Assembly: GCF_003751605.1 (NCBI RefSeq) | Contig: NZ_RJVJ01000001.1 | Span: 4,154,001-4,218,000, forward strand | Source of the DNA: Kitasatospora cineracea | Lineage (GTDB): Bacteria; Actinomycetota; Actinomycetes; Streptomycetales; Streptomycetaceae | Reading direction: 5' to 3' | Length of the DNA: 64,000 bases | Part shown: piece by piece, positions 45,980 through 54,658 of the stretch | Position numbering within the stretch: position 1 is the first letter of the stretch | How the letters are laid out: each line of letters starts with the position of its first letter | Program-made: the position numbers and the translations under genes | Notes under the pieces: model-generated | What the model was told of the DNA's origin: nothing | The model's database searches: none | Seen by the model: the letters and a program-made list of their open reading frames with translations, nothing else

Positions 45980-46173
45980 GCGGCGCGTTCGGGGGAGGAA
46001 GTAAAGGGGAGAGGGAGGGGGAAGGGCCGCGGTGCACCCGGAGAAGGGGCGGGGTGCGGAAAACCGCAGTCGGGTCGGGTGGGAAACCGCGTACCGGGCG
46101 TGAGCAGGGCTTTCCAGCGTGAGGGGCGCACCCGGGCAGGGGGCTCGGGTGGCTTCACGACGAGGAGGGCATC

Positions 46174-47535
46174 GTGCTGCTGCTGGAAACCGCGGCTCCT
46201 GCCGCCGGGCAGGCGCCGACCGAGGGGCTCGCGGGGTGGGCGGCCGGGTTGGTGGAGACGTTCGGGGGGCCGGGGGCGGGGTTGGCCGTCGCGCTGGAGA
46301 ACCTCTTTCCGCCGCTGCCCAGTGAGGTGATCCTGCCGTTGACGGGTTTCGCGGCCGGGCGCGGCACGCTCGGCCTGCCCGCGGCGCTCGGCTGGACCAC
46401 GGCCGGTTCGGTGGCGGGGGTGCTCGCGCTCTACCTGCCGGGTGCGTTCTTCGGGCGGGAGCGGATGCACGCGCTGTGGGCCCGGTTGCCGCTGGTGCGG
46501 CCCGCGGACCTGGAGCGGACCGAGGCGTGGTTCGCCCGGCACGGGACCAAGGCGGTGCTGTTGGGCCGGATGGTGCCGGTCTTCCGCAGTCCGGTCTCGG
46601 TCCCGGCCGGGGTGGAGCGGATGCCGCTGCCGCGGTTCACCGGGCTCACCGCCGTCGGCAGCCTGACCTGGAACGGGATGCTGATCACCGCCGGACACCT
46701 GCTCGGCGACCGCTGGGACGCGGTCGAGCAGTACGTCGGGCTGCTGGCGCTCGAGGCGGTGCGCGGCTCGCTCGGCTGGGCCGACCTGGCCGGGCAGGTG
46801 CTGCTCGGCGGGGTGCTGCTGTTCCTGGCCGTCCAGGGCCTGGTCTCGCTGGCCGCGCTGGAGGCCCGGCTGGGCCGGGACTGCTTCGGCCCGTCCGAGG
46901 CCGAACTGCTTCGCCTGCGGGTCGCCGAACTCGCCGACAGCCGCGCCGCGGTCCTGCGCGCGGTGGACGCCGAGCGCCGCCGGATCGAACGCGACCTGCA
47001 CGACGGCGTCCAGCAGCGCCTGGTCGCGCTGCGCCTGCTGCTGGCCCGGGCCGGCCGCGGCACCGACCCGGGGCGCACCGCGGAGCTGCTCGCCCAGGCC
47101 CACCGGGAGTCCGGCGAACTGCTCACCGAACTGCGCGAGGTCGCCTGGCGGGTGCACCCCTCCGCGCTCGACACCCTCGGCCTGGACGAGGCGCTGGCCG
47201 GTCTGGCCGCCCGCACCGCGCTGCCGCTGCGGATCCGCTGCGCGCTGCCCGGCCCGCTGCCGCAGGCGGTTCGCACCGCGGCGTACTTCGTGGTCAGCGA
47301 GTGCGTGACCAACGCCGCCAAGCACTCCGGCGCGGCCGCCGTGGAGGTCCGGGTCGAGGCGGTCGGGGCGCGGCTGACCGTGGAGGTCGGCGACGACGGC
47401 GCCGGCGGCGCCGACCCGGACGGCGGCGGCCTGGCCGGGCTGCGGGCCCGGGTCGCCGCGCTCGACGGCACCCTGCGCGTCCACAGCCCCCGCGGGGGCC
47501 CCACCCTCGTCACCGCGGAGCTGCCGTGCGCGTGA
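46174..47535 (+). CDS. DedA-family membrane domain fused to a histidine kinase
   Basis: 453 residues in one frame. Residues about 20-205 are a DedA/VTT domain: ALENLFPPLPSEVILPLTGFAAG (Glu51) and the arginine motif GRMVPVFRSPVSVPAG (Arg138), then membrane helices including GQVLLGGVLLFLAVQGL. After a linker, HisKA_3 has ERRRIERDLHDGVQQRLVAL (His276) and the ATPase domain VSECVTNAAKHSG and GDDGAGG. DedA proteins move undecaprenyl phosphate and other lipids across membranes; here the domain may be the sensor input. GTG 46174 has GAGGAGGG. The response regulator gene overlaps the 3' end. Confidence 0.88.
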   Translation: MLLLETAAPAAGQAPTEGLAGWAAGLVETFGGPGAGLAVALENLFPPLPSEVILPLTGFAAGRGTLGLPAALGWTTAGSVAGVLALYLPGAFFGRERMHALWARLPLVRPADLERTEAWFARHGTKAVLLGRMVPVFRSPVSVPAGVERMPLPRFTGLTAVGSLTWNGMLITAGHLLGDRWDAVEQYVGLLALEAVRGSLGWADLAGQVLLGGVLLFLAVQGLVSLAALEARLGRDCFGPSEAELLRLRVAELADSRAAVLRAVDAERRRIERDLHDGVQQRLVALRLLLARAGRGTDPGRTAELLAQAHRESGELLTELREVAWRVHPSALDTLGLDEALAGLAARTALPLRIRCALPGPLPQAVRTAAYFVVSECVTNAAKHSGAAAVEVRVEAVGARLTVEVGDDGAGGADPDGGGLAGLRARVAALDGTLRVHSPRGGPTLVTAELPCA

Positions 47536-48170
47536 TCGTCGCCGAGGACTCCACCCTGCTGCGCGAGGGCCTGGTCCGGCTGCTCGCCGAGGAGGGCCAC
47601 CGGGTGGTCGCCGCCGTCGGCGACGCGGAGGCGCTGCTCGCCGCGGTCGCCGCCGACCCGCCGGACGTGGTGGTGGCGGACATCCGGATGCCGCCCACCC
47701 ACACCGACGAGGGCGTCCGGGCGGCGGTACGGATCCGCGCCGAGCATCCGCGGGTGGGGGTGCTGGTGCTCTCCCAGCACGTCGAACGCGGTTACGCCGC
47801 CCAGCTGTTGGCCGCGGGCGCGGAGCGGGTCGGCTACCTGCTCAAGGACCGGGTCGCGGAGGTCGACGAGTTCCTGGACGCGTTGGAACGGGTCGGCGGG
47901 GGTGGTACCGTCATCGACCCCGAGGTGGTCCGCCGCCTGGTCGGCCGCGCCGAGCCCGCCGACCCGTCGGCCCGGCTCACCCCGCGCGAGCGCGAGGTGC
48001 TGGAGGCCCTCGCCGAGGGGCTCACCAACACCGCGATCGCGGCCCGGCTGCACCTCTCGCTCAGCGCCGTCGAGAAGTACCTGGGCACCCTCTTCGACAA
48101 GCTTGACCTCCCGCGGACCGGCGGCTACAGCCGCCGGGTGCTGGCGGTGCTGCGCCACCTGGGGGCGTGA
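47526..48170 (+). CDS. NarL/LuxR-family response regulator
   Basis: 214 residues. The receiver has VIVAEDSTLLREGL, phospho-Asp in VVVADIRMPP and GYLLKDRVAEV. The LuxR domain reads LTPREREVLEALAEGLTNTAIAARLHLSLSAVEKYLGTLF. The GTG at 47526 lies inside the end of the kinase gene (10-nt overlap), with GGAG 5 nt before it, so the pair is coupled and forms a two-component system with the DedA-kinase. Targets unknown. Confidence 0.9.
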   Translation: MRVIVAEDSTLLREGLVRLLAEEGHRVVAAVGDAEALLAAVAADPPDVVVADIRMPPTHTDEGVRAAVRIRAEHPRVGVLVLSQHVERGYAAQLLAAGAERVGYLLKDRVAEVDEFLDALERVGGGGTVIDPEVVRRLVGRAEPADPSARLTPREREVLEALAEGLTNTAIAARLHLSLSAVEKYLGTLFDKLDLPRTGGYSRRVLAVLRHLGA

Positions 48171-48358
48171 CGGCCGGCCGGGGCCCTTGGAGGTTCCTCC
48201 AGGTGCTGGGCGGAATCGGTGCCGCCCGGTTGTGGTGATCTTCAGGATTCGGGCGTGGGCTGGCTCCGGGCGGGGGATTGAACGAGAATCGAACGTTGGG
48301 TGTGCGCGGCTCGGCTGCGTCGCGCCGTAACGTTTCTTCCCAGCCAGAGAGCCCCTTC

Positions 48359-49798
48359 ATGCGCTTCCTGAACGACCTCAAGCCCGCGTACGACCTCACG
48401 TACGACGACGTCTTCATGGTCCCCAGCCGGTCCGCGGTGGGCTCCCGGCAGGGTGTCGATCTCTCCTCCAACGACGGGACGGGGACCACCGTCCCGCTGG
48501 TGGTGGCGAACATGACCGCGATCGCCGGGCGCCGGATGGCCGAGACGGTGGCCCGCCGCGGCGGGCTGGTGGCGATCCCGCAGGACATCCCGATCGAGGT
48601 CGTCTCCGAGGTGATCGGCTGGGTCAAGCAGCGGCACCTGGTGCACGACACCGCGCTGACCCTCGCCCCCGGCGACACCGTCGCCGACGCGCTCTCGCTG
48701 CTGCCCAAGCGCGCGCACGGCGCGCTGGTCGTGGTCGAGGGCGGCAAGCCTGTCGGCGTGGTCACCGAGGGCGACTGCCAGGGCGTGGACCGGTTCACCA
48801 GCCTGTCCGAGGTGATGTCCCGCGACCTGCTGCTGCTGGACGAGGGCATCGACCCGCGCACCGCCTTCGACCGCCTCAACGAGGCGCACCGCAAGCTCGC
48901 CCCCGTGGTCGCCGCCGACGGCACCCTGGTCGGCCTCCTGACCCGGAAGAACGCGCTGCGCGCCACCCTCTACACCCCCGCGGTGGACGCCGCGGGCCGG
49001 CTGCGGATCGCCGCCACCGTCGGCATCAACGGCGACGTGGCCGGCCGGGCCAAGGCGCTGCTGGAGGCCGGGGCGGACGTGCTGGTGGTGGACACCGCGC
49101 ACGGCCACCAGGAGTCGATGATCAGCGCGCTGCGCGCGGTGCGCGGCCTCGACCCGCAGGTGCCGATCGTCGCGGGCAACGTGGTCTCCGCCGACGGCGT
49201 GCGCGACCTGGTCGAGGCGGGCGCCGACATCCTCAAGGTCGGTGTCGGCCCCGGCGCCATGTGCACCACCCGGATGATGACCGGCGTCGGCCGCCCGCAG
49301 TTCTCCGCCGTCCTGGAGTGCGCCGCCGAGGCCCGCCGCCTGGGCAAGCACGTCTGGGCGGACGGCGGCGTGCGCCACCCGCGCGACGTGGCGATGGCGC
49401 TGGCCGCCGGCGCCTCCAACGTGATGGTCGGCTCCTGGTTCGCGGGCACCCTGGAGTCGCCCGGCGACCTGCAGACCACCGCCGACGGCCGCCAGTACAA
49501 GGAGAGCTTCGGCATGGCCTCGGCCCGCGCCGTGCGCAACCGCACCTCCGACGAGTCGGCCTACGACCGGGCCCGCAAGGGCCTGTTCGAGGAGGGCATC
49601 TCCACCTCCCGGATGTTCATCGACCCGGCCCGCCCCGGCGTCGAGGACCTGATCGACTCGATCGTCGCGGGCGTCCGCTCCTCCTGCACCTACGCGGGCG
49701 CGGCCAGCCTGGAGGAGTTCCACGACAAGGCGATCGTGGGCATCCAGAGCGCGGCCGGCTACGCCGAGGGCAAGCCGCTGCACTCCAGCTGGGTCTGA
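48359..49798 (+). CDS. guaB1: GuaB1-type IMP dehydrogenase/GMP reductase family protein
   Basis: 479 residues. TIM barrel with inserted CBS pair (about 95-215: KRAHGALVVVEGGKPVGVVTEGD and KLAPVVAADGTLVGLLT). The catalytic loop is GPGAMCTTRMMTGVG (Cys302), and VDTAHGHQ and ADGGVRHPRDVA flank the nucleotide site. The GuaB1 branch of actinobacteria (Rv1843c) has been shown to act as GMP reductase in mycobacteria, with CBS regulation by purine nucleotides. The ATG at 48359 has only a weak AGAGAG site. It salvages guanine nucleotides to IMP. Confidence 0.92.
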   Translation: MRFLNDLKPAYDLTYDDVFMVPSRSAVGSRQGVDLSSNDGTGTTVPLVVANMTAIAGRRMAETVARRGGLVAIPQDIPIEVVSEVIGWVKQRHLVHDTALTLAPGDTVADALSLLPKRAHGALVVVEGGKPVGVVTEGDCQGVDRFTSLSEVMSRDLLLLDEGIDPRTAFDRLNEAHRKLAPVVAADGTLVGLLTRKNALRATLYTPAVDAAGRLRIAATVGINGDVAGRAKALLEAGADVLVVDTAHGHQESMISALRAVRGLDPQVPIVAGNVVSADGVRDLVEAGADILKVGVGPGAMCTTRMMTGVGRPQFSAVLECAAEARRLGKHVWADGGVRHPRDVAMALAAGASNVMVGSWFAGTLESPGDLQTTADGRQYKESFGMASARAVRNRTSDESAYDRARKGLFEEGISTSRMFIDPARPGVEDLIDSIVAGVRSSCTYAGAASLEEFHDKAIVGIQSAAGYAEGKPLHSSWV

Positions 49799-49817
49799 TC
49801 CCGGCCCCGCCCCCCGT

Positions 49818-49839
49818 CCGGTGCCGGTCAGCGCACCGG
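49818..49839. terminator. Hairpin between guaB1 and a convergent gene
   Basis: CCGGTGC and GCACCGG, a 7-bp stem with an 8-nt loop, overlapping the stop of the minus-strand gene. Confidence 0.45.
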
Positions 49840-51243
49840 CGGGGGCTGCCGGGCGACCGTGACGGTGCTGACCGCGGCCCCGTCGGCGCAGTGGACGTGG
49901 ACCCAGCCCTGCTCGAACTCCCGCAGGTCGTCGTGCTCGCCGCAGCGGTCGGGCCGCTCGAACGGGACGTCCGCGCGGGCGGGTCCGGCCGGCATGCCGT
50001 CGACGAAGGACGCGAAGCGCTCGGACCGGTGGCCCCGGTCGCCGATCACGACCCCGTCGACCAGGCCGCGGCGCAGCACCAGCCGCACCCCCGGCAGGGC
50101 GCGCACCAGCTCGACCAGCGGGTGCGGCTCCGGGCGGCCCAGCACGTCGAGGAAGAGCGTGAACTCGCCGGACCGCCACCGGTGCGGGTGGTGCGCGACG
50201 CCGACCCCGCGCAGCACCGCCGTCACCGTGCCCGGCGCCGCGCCCGGGTGCGCCGAGTCGAACTCGGAGCCGTACCCGACCAGCAGGTCACGGGTGCCGT
50301 AGCGGTGCAGGTCGGTGCCCCGGACGGTGGCCGACGGGGCGCCGAGGGCGCGGTGGACGTCCGCGCGGGCGCCGGGGAGCAGGCCGGCCGCGGGCAGTCG
50401 GACGCTCAGCACCCGGCCGTCCCCGACCTGGACCTCCGGGCCGGCGGCGAACGCGAGCAGCCGCCGGGACCGGCCGGACGAGGACGCCCAGCGGCGGTGC
50501 GCGCCGCCGGCCAGGCGGGCCGCCTCCCGGAAGGCCGGGCCGCCCTCCGGCTCGCCGAGCACGGCGAGGAACGCGCGGACCGGCCCGGTCGGCAGCGGCT
50601 GCGGGGCCGGGCGCTCCAGGGCGATCGTGGCCAGGCCGCCGTCGACGTACCCCAGCCGGACCCGGTCGCCCTCGACGGCGTGCACGTCGCCGCCCTCCTC
50701 GACCGGCTCGCCCAGCACCGCCCGGGCCCGCGCCCGGTCGCTGCCCGGGCCCAGACCGCCGATCAGCGCGGCGGGCCGCGGGTAGGCGCCCTCGCCGGTC
50801 AGCCGGAACACCGCGCGGTCCGTCCCGGCGGCCAGCAGCCGGGCGACCGCGGCCTGCGGGCCGTCCGCCGGTTCGTCCAACGCGTCGACGTGCCACCAGA
50901 GTTCGCCCTCGAAGCGGGGCGGCAGCATCCGGGCCCGGGCCGGGAACCAGCGCTCCGGGCGCCAGGACCCGCCGCCCGGGTGGAACAGCAGCAGTTCGTC
51001 GTGCCCGCCCCGCCAGCACTCGCCCTCGAACGACCCCAGCCCCTCACCGGCCAGCGCCGCCGCGTACTGCCGCTGCGTCAACGCGAACAACGCGTCCGCG
51101 GAACCGTGCCCCACCTGCTGGTCCACCCCGACCCAGGCCCGGCCCGACACCGCCTCGACACCGGTGCTCGGCTGCCGGACGACCTGGACGAAACCCCGGC
51201 CGTCCGGCTCGCGGCGCCCGTCGCCCTGCTTGCGCTTCGCCAT
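49828..51243 (-). CDS. Hypothetical protein, 471 residues
   Basis: I do not recognise this protein. It starts MAKRKQGDGRREPDGRGF, has no signal peptide or membrane helix, and alternates beta-like and Arg/Gly-rich stretches. Segments that stand out are GSFEGECWRGGHDELLLFHPGGGSW near residue 75, two GEP-x-EGG-like sequences, and the ending GEHDDLREFEQGWVHVHCADG. Codon use matches the neighbours, so it is a real gene. The start at 51243 is the only one with an acceptable site (GACGGA). Confidence 0.7.
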   Translation of the reverse strand: MAKRKQGDGRREPDGRGFVQVVRQPSTGVEAVSGRAWVGVDQQVGHGSADALFALTQRQYAAALAGEGLGSFEGECWRGGHDELLLFHPGGGSWRPERWFPARARMLPPRFEGELWWHVDALDEPADGPQAAVARLLAAGTDRAVFRLTGEGAYPRPAALIGGLGPGSDRARARAVLGEPVEEGGDVHAVEGDRVRLGYVDGGLATIALERPAPQPLPTGPVRAFLAVLGEPEGGPAFREAARLAGGAHRRWASSSGRSRRLLAFAAGPEVQVGDGRVLSVRLPAAGLLPGARADVHRALGAPSATVRGTDLHRYGTRDLLVGYGSEFDSAHPGAAPGTVTAVLRGVGVAHHPHRWRSGEFTLFLDVLGRPEPHPLVELVRALPGVRLVLRRGLVDGVVIGDRGHRSERFASFVDGMPAGPARADVPFERPDRCGEHDDLREFEQGWVHVHCADGAAVSTVTVARQPPPVR

Positions 51244-51332
51244 GGCTGTTCCGTCCCGTGCTGTGCCGTGCTGTGCCGTGCGGTGGTTCCCCGGCGTTCG
51301 GGGCCGGGGAACCATCATCGGGCACGGGGCCG

Positions 51333-52001
51333 TCAGTTCGGGCTGAGCGGGGTGAGCAGGGCGCGGCTGACCATGCCGACGGAGCCGGAGAGGGCGTCGG
51401 CGACCAGGGCGCGGGCGGGTGGGAGGCGGCGCAGTTCCCAGAGGGTGAGGACGGAGGCCCAGGCGGCGTCGCGGGCGCGGTCGATGCTCCAGACGGAGAG
51501 GACGTGCAGCAGGGGGCCGCCGACGGGGACGGGGAGCAGGGCGGTGCGGACCTGGGCCTCGACCTGGGCGAGCAGGGTGTTGATCCGCAGGTAGTCGGCG
51601 TGCAACTGGTCGGGGGTGCGGCCGGTGAGGCGGCAGGTGTCCAGGACGGCGAGCGGGAGGTCGTTCTCGATGTGGGCGTTCATGCCGGCCAGGGCGAACT
51701 GGAGCGGGTGGACGCCGGGGGCGGCGCGCAGGTCGAACAGCGGGCGCCAGCACGCGGCGGGCCGGCGGCCGGCGCGGTCGTCGTCGGCGGCGGCCAGGTA
51801 GCGGGCGGCGAAGACGGCGTCGAGTTCGGCCATGGCGGCGGGGTCGTCGAAGTACCCCGCGGCGAGGTGGTCGCGGACCAGCCGGGTGACGGTGAGGTAC
51901 ATCGCGTTGAACACGGCGACCCCGTCGGCGGGCGGGAGTTCGGCGGCCAGTTGCGTCATCCGGTCGACCACCTGGTCCACCGTCAGTACCGGTGCGGTCA
52001 T
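51333..52001 (-). CDS. DUF5995 family protein
   Basis: 222 residues with the family core: LPPADGVAVFNAMYLTVTRLV near residue 22, ACWRPLFDLRAAPGVHPLQFALAGMNAHIENDLPLAV near 80-120, and HADYLRINTLL. All-helical and cytosolic. Function unknown; an iron or oxygenase-like role is sometimes guessed from the conserved His/Asn pattern. ATG 52001 has GGGAG 8 nt upstream. Confidence 0.85.
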   Translation of the reverse strand: MTAPVLTVDQVVDRMTQLAAELPPADGVAVFNAMYLTVTRLVRDHLAAGYFDDPAAMAELDAVFAARYLAAADDDRAGRRPAACWRPLFDLRAAPGVHPLQFALAGMNAHIENDLPLAVLDTCRLTGRTPDQLHADYLRINTLLAQVEAQVRTALLPVPVGGPLLHVLSVWSIDRARDAAWASVLTLWELRRLPPARALVADALSGSVGMVSRALLTPLSPN

Positions 52002-52625
52002 GCGCACGCTCCCATGAGGATGAGGGGATGGGTGAGGGGATGATCGGACAAGGGGATGGTGGGCTGATACTCCGTCACCTTCGCAGGCGGGGGCGCCGCT
52101 GCCAAGCCGCGCGCGCGGTGCGGGCGGGTGGAAAAAGGGGAGGGGAGGGGAGGGCGGGGAGAGAGGGAGAGCCGGGGGGAAAGGGGCGGGGAAGGGGAGG
52201 GAAAAACCAGGTGCGCGGGGTGGGGCGGGTGGGGCAGCATGGGCGGCGACGGCGCTGCCGGGCGCATTTCGCGCTCCCGCCGTTCCCTGTCCCCGGAGGC
52301 TCGCGTGGTGAAGCGATATTAGTGGCGGTGCACACCGCCCTCCGGCCTGCCCCCGTCCGCGGGCGGCCGAGCCTCCCGGTCCTTTCGGACGACCCTGCTG
52401 ACGTGCTGATGCGCTGACGTGCCCCCGTGCGGGCGCCCGTCCGCGGCCGGCGCGGCCGGTCCGGGCGTCGACACCTGCCGCGAGCCGTGGGCGGCCGCCC
52501 CTTCGCGGGCCGGCCGGCAGCCGTCCCCTGCTGCGTCCGGCCCCCGCCGAGTCCCCCGCATCCCCGTCCGTGTTCGGCGGCAGTTGCCCTGCCGCCGTGC
52601 GCCGACGCCTCCCGAGAGGATGGCC
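52002..52625. other. Long non-coding region upstream of tyrS
   Basis: About 620 bp between divergent genes. It includes a purine-rich tract (listed separately) and a GC-rich stretch with frames but no recognisable protein. A T-box leader was looked for because tyrS follows; no specifier or UGGxACC-type bulge was found. Confidence 0.5.
52130..52206 (+). repeat. Purine-rich (G/A) tract
   Basis: 77 nt that are almost entirely G and A with several GGGG runs on the plus strand, such as GGGGAGGGGAGGGG. It could form a G-quadruplex or triplex. It lies between the divergent DUF5995 and tyrS genes. Confidence 0.75.
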
Positions 52626-54035
52626 ATGGCCGCCACCGTGTTCGACCGAAGTGCCGCGCAGCTCCGTGAACTGATCGAGGACGAGGGGGAGTTGCGGGAG
52701 GGGCCGGAGCTGGCCCGGCTGCTCGGGCTGCTCGCCGAACGCCGGCGCGCCGACCTGTCCGGGCTGTCCGCCGGGCGGCAGGCCGAGCTGCTCGGGGCGC
52801 GGGTCGCGCAGGTGCTGCCCGGGGGCGGGCGGCTGGCCGAACTGCTCGGCGAGGGGCGGCCGTTGACGGTCAAGTTCGGGATCGACCCGACGGGGGCGGA
52901 GGTGCACCTCGGGCACGCGGTGCCGATGATCCTGGCCAGCCGGTTGCAGCGGATGGGCCACCGAGTGGTGTTCCTGGTCGGGGACGTCACCGCCCGGATC
53001 GGCGACCCGTCCGGCCGCAGCGCCGAGCGCCCGCCGCTCACCGAGGAGGACGTGCGGCGCAACGTCGCCACCTACCGGCAGCAGGTCGGGCCGTTCTTCG
53101 ACTTCGAGCGGGCGGAGTTCCGGTTCAACAGCGAGTGGCTGGAGCCGATGACGCTGCCGCGCTTCCTGGAGGTGCTCACCCGGCTGCCCGCCTCCGCCGC
53201 GCTCCAGCGCGAGGACTTCCGCACCCGGCTCACCGAGGGCAGCGGGCTGACCCTGGCCGAGCTGGTCTACTCCGTGGTGATGGCGCTCGACTCGGTGGAG
53301 CTCGTCGCGGACGTCGAACTCGGCGGCCTCGACCAGCTGCTGAACCTGCAGATGTGCCGCCGGGTGATGAGCGCGACCGGGCAGCGGCCCGAGGTGGTGC
53401 TCGCCACCGGGCTGATCGAGGGCACCGACGGCACCGGCGCCAAGATGAGCAAGTCCAGGAACAACTACGTCGGGCTGGGCTTCCCCGCCGAGGAGATGTT
53501 CGGCCGGCTGATGGCCTGCGCGGACCGGCTGCTGCCCGGGTACCTGCGGGCGCTCACCGAACTGCTCGACGAGGAGGTCGCGTTGCTGCTCGCCCAGGTC
53601 GACGACGGCCGCCGGCACCCGATGGCGGTGAAGACCCTGCTGGCCGCCGCCGTCACCGCCACCGTGCACGGCGAGGCCGCCGCGCTCGCCGCCCGGGACG
53701 CCTTCCGGGCCCGGTTCTCGGTCCGCCGGTACTCCGAGGCGGGGCCGCTGCCCACCGTCGACCCCGCCGCGCACGGCGCGGCGACGCTCGGCGAGCTGCT
53801 GGTCAAGGTCAGCGGCGAACTGCCCAGCCTCAACCAGGTCCGCCGGGTCGCCGAGGCGGGCGGCCTCAGGCTCGTCGTCGAGCACACCGGCGGCGCGCAG
53901 CGGACGGTCCCGCTCGGCCGGGCGGACGCCGACGAGCGGCTGCGGGTCGTGCTGGGTGCGCACGACCTGGCCCGCCCGCGGGCGTCCCGCCGGGTGTTCC
54001 TGCGCTGCGGGCGGAAGGTGGTGGAGCTGACCTGA
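52626..54035 (+). CDS. tyrS: Tyrosyl-tRNA synthetase
   Basis: 469 residues, class Ic. The HIGH motif is HLGH in KFGIDPTGAEVHLGHAVP (His94-His97) and the second signature is KMSKS (from Lys273). DQLLNLQMCR lies between, and a C-terminal S4 RNA-binding domain follows with GELPSLNQVRRVAEAGG. The KFGIDPTG-x-x-x-HLGH form is that of the TyrZ branch and differs from the CGFDPTAPSLHAGH form I expect for the main actinobacterial enzyme, so it may be a second or acquired copy. The ATG at 52626 has GAGAGG 6 nt upstream. A very long leader precedes it. Confidence 0.88.
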   Translation: MAATVFDRSAAQLRELIEDEGELREGPELARLLGLLAERRRADLSGLSAGRQAELLGARVAQVLPGGGRLAELLGEGRPLTVKFGIDPTGAEVHLGHAVPMILASRLQRMGHRVVFLVGDVTARIGDPSGRSAERPPLTEEDVRRNVATYRQQVGPFFDFERAEFRFNSEWLEPMTLPRFLEVLTRLPASAALQREDFRTRLTEGSGLTLAELVYSVVMALDSVELVADVELGGLDQLLNLQMCRRVMSATGQRPEVVLATGLIEGTDGTGAKMSKSRNNYVGLGFPAEEMFGRLMACADRLLPGYLRALTELLDEEVALLLAQVDDGRRHPMAVKTLLAAAVTATVHGEAAALAARDAFRARFSVRRYSEAGPLPTVDPAAHGAATLGELLVKVSGELPSLNQVRRVAEAGGLRLVVEHTGGAQRTVPLGRADADERLRVVLGAHDLARPRASRRVFLRCGRKVVELT

Positions 54036-54134
54036 GCGGTCCGCCCGGAACGCACGGGCGCGCACGGGCGTGCGGGGCGGCAAGTGCCCTATCCTTGGCG
54101 CGATTTATCGCATGATCATCAGAAGTGAGGGGCG

Positions 54135-54632
54135 ATGACCGGAACCATCGTGGTGCGCGCGGAGCAGCCGGGGATCGGCCGGGCGGGGACGTTCGGCGTC
54201 CTCGTCGACGGGGTCCGGGCCGGCCAGGTCCGGCAGGGGGAGACCGCGCGGTTCCCGGTGCCGGCCGGCACCCACACGGTGCGGGTCGCCGCGAAGGACC
54301 GCACCGGCTCCAACGCGGTGACGGTGCGGGTGGCCGAGGACGGGGACGCCCCGGTCACGGCCCGCGGGACGGGGCTCGGCGTCGCGCTCCTGCTGCCGCT
54401 GCTGGCCGGGATCACGGTACCCCCGGTCTACGCGGTGGCGACGATGGTTCTGCTCGCGGTGGTGTTCCGCACCGTCCCCGGCCTGATGTTCCGGGTGCGC
54501 GTCGACGACCCCGAGCCCCCGGCGCCGCAGGCCCCGCAGGCCGGTGCGGGGGAGGGGAGCGGCGGGGCCGGCCTGTGGTGGGAGTCCGACCCCGCGCTCG
54601 CCAAGCGGTTCCGGAAGGCCGCCGACTCCTGA
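54135..54632 (+). CDS. Small membrane-associated protein of unknown function
   Basis: 165 residues. Residues 1-80 look like a beta-sandwich (GTFGVLVDGVRAGQVRQGETARFPVPAG), as in PEGA-type or regulatory carboxypeptidase-like domains. Two hydrophobic helices (about 82-115) follow, then a Pro/Gly-rich tail ending WWESDPALAKRFRKAADS. The ATG at 54135 follows GAGGGG; a TATCCT element at 54090 may be its -10. No precise family is recognised. Confidence 0.7.
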   Translation: MTGTIVVRAEQPGIGRAGTFGVLVDGVRAGQVRQGETARFPVPAGTHTVRVAAKDRTGSNAVTVRVAEDGDAPVTARGTGLGVALLLPLLAGITVPPVYAVATMVLLAVVFRTVPGLMFRVRVDDPEPPAPQAPQAGAGEGSGGAGLWWESDPALAKRFRKAADS

Positions 54633-54658
54633 CGGCCTGACCGTTCCCCGCACCCGGG

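Noticed and set aside
52002..52625. T-box leader upstream of tyrS
   Set aside because: No T-box sequence or recognisable specifier loop was found; one TGG near 52305 lacks the context.
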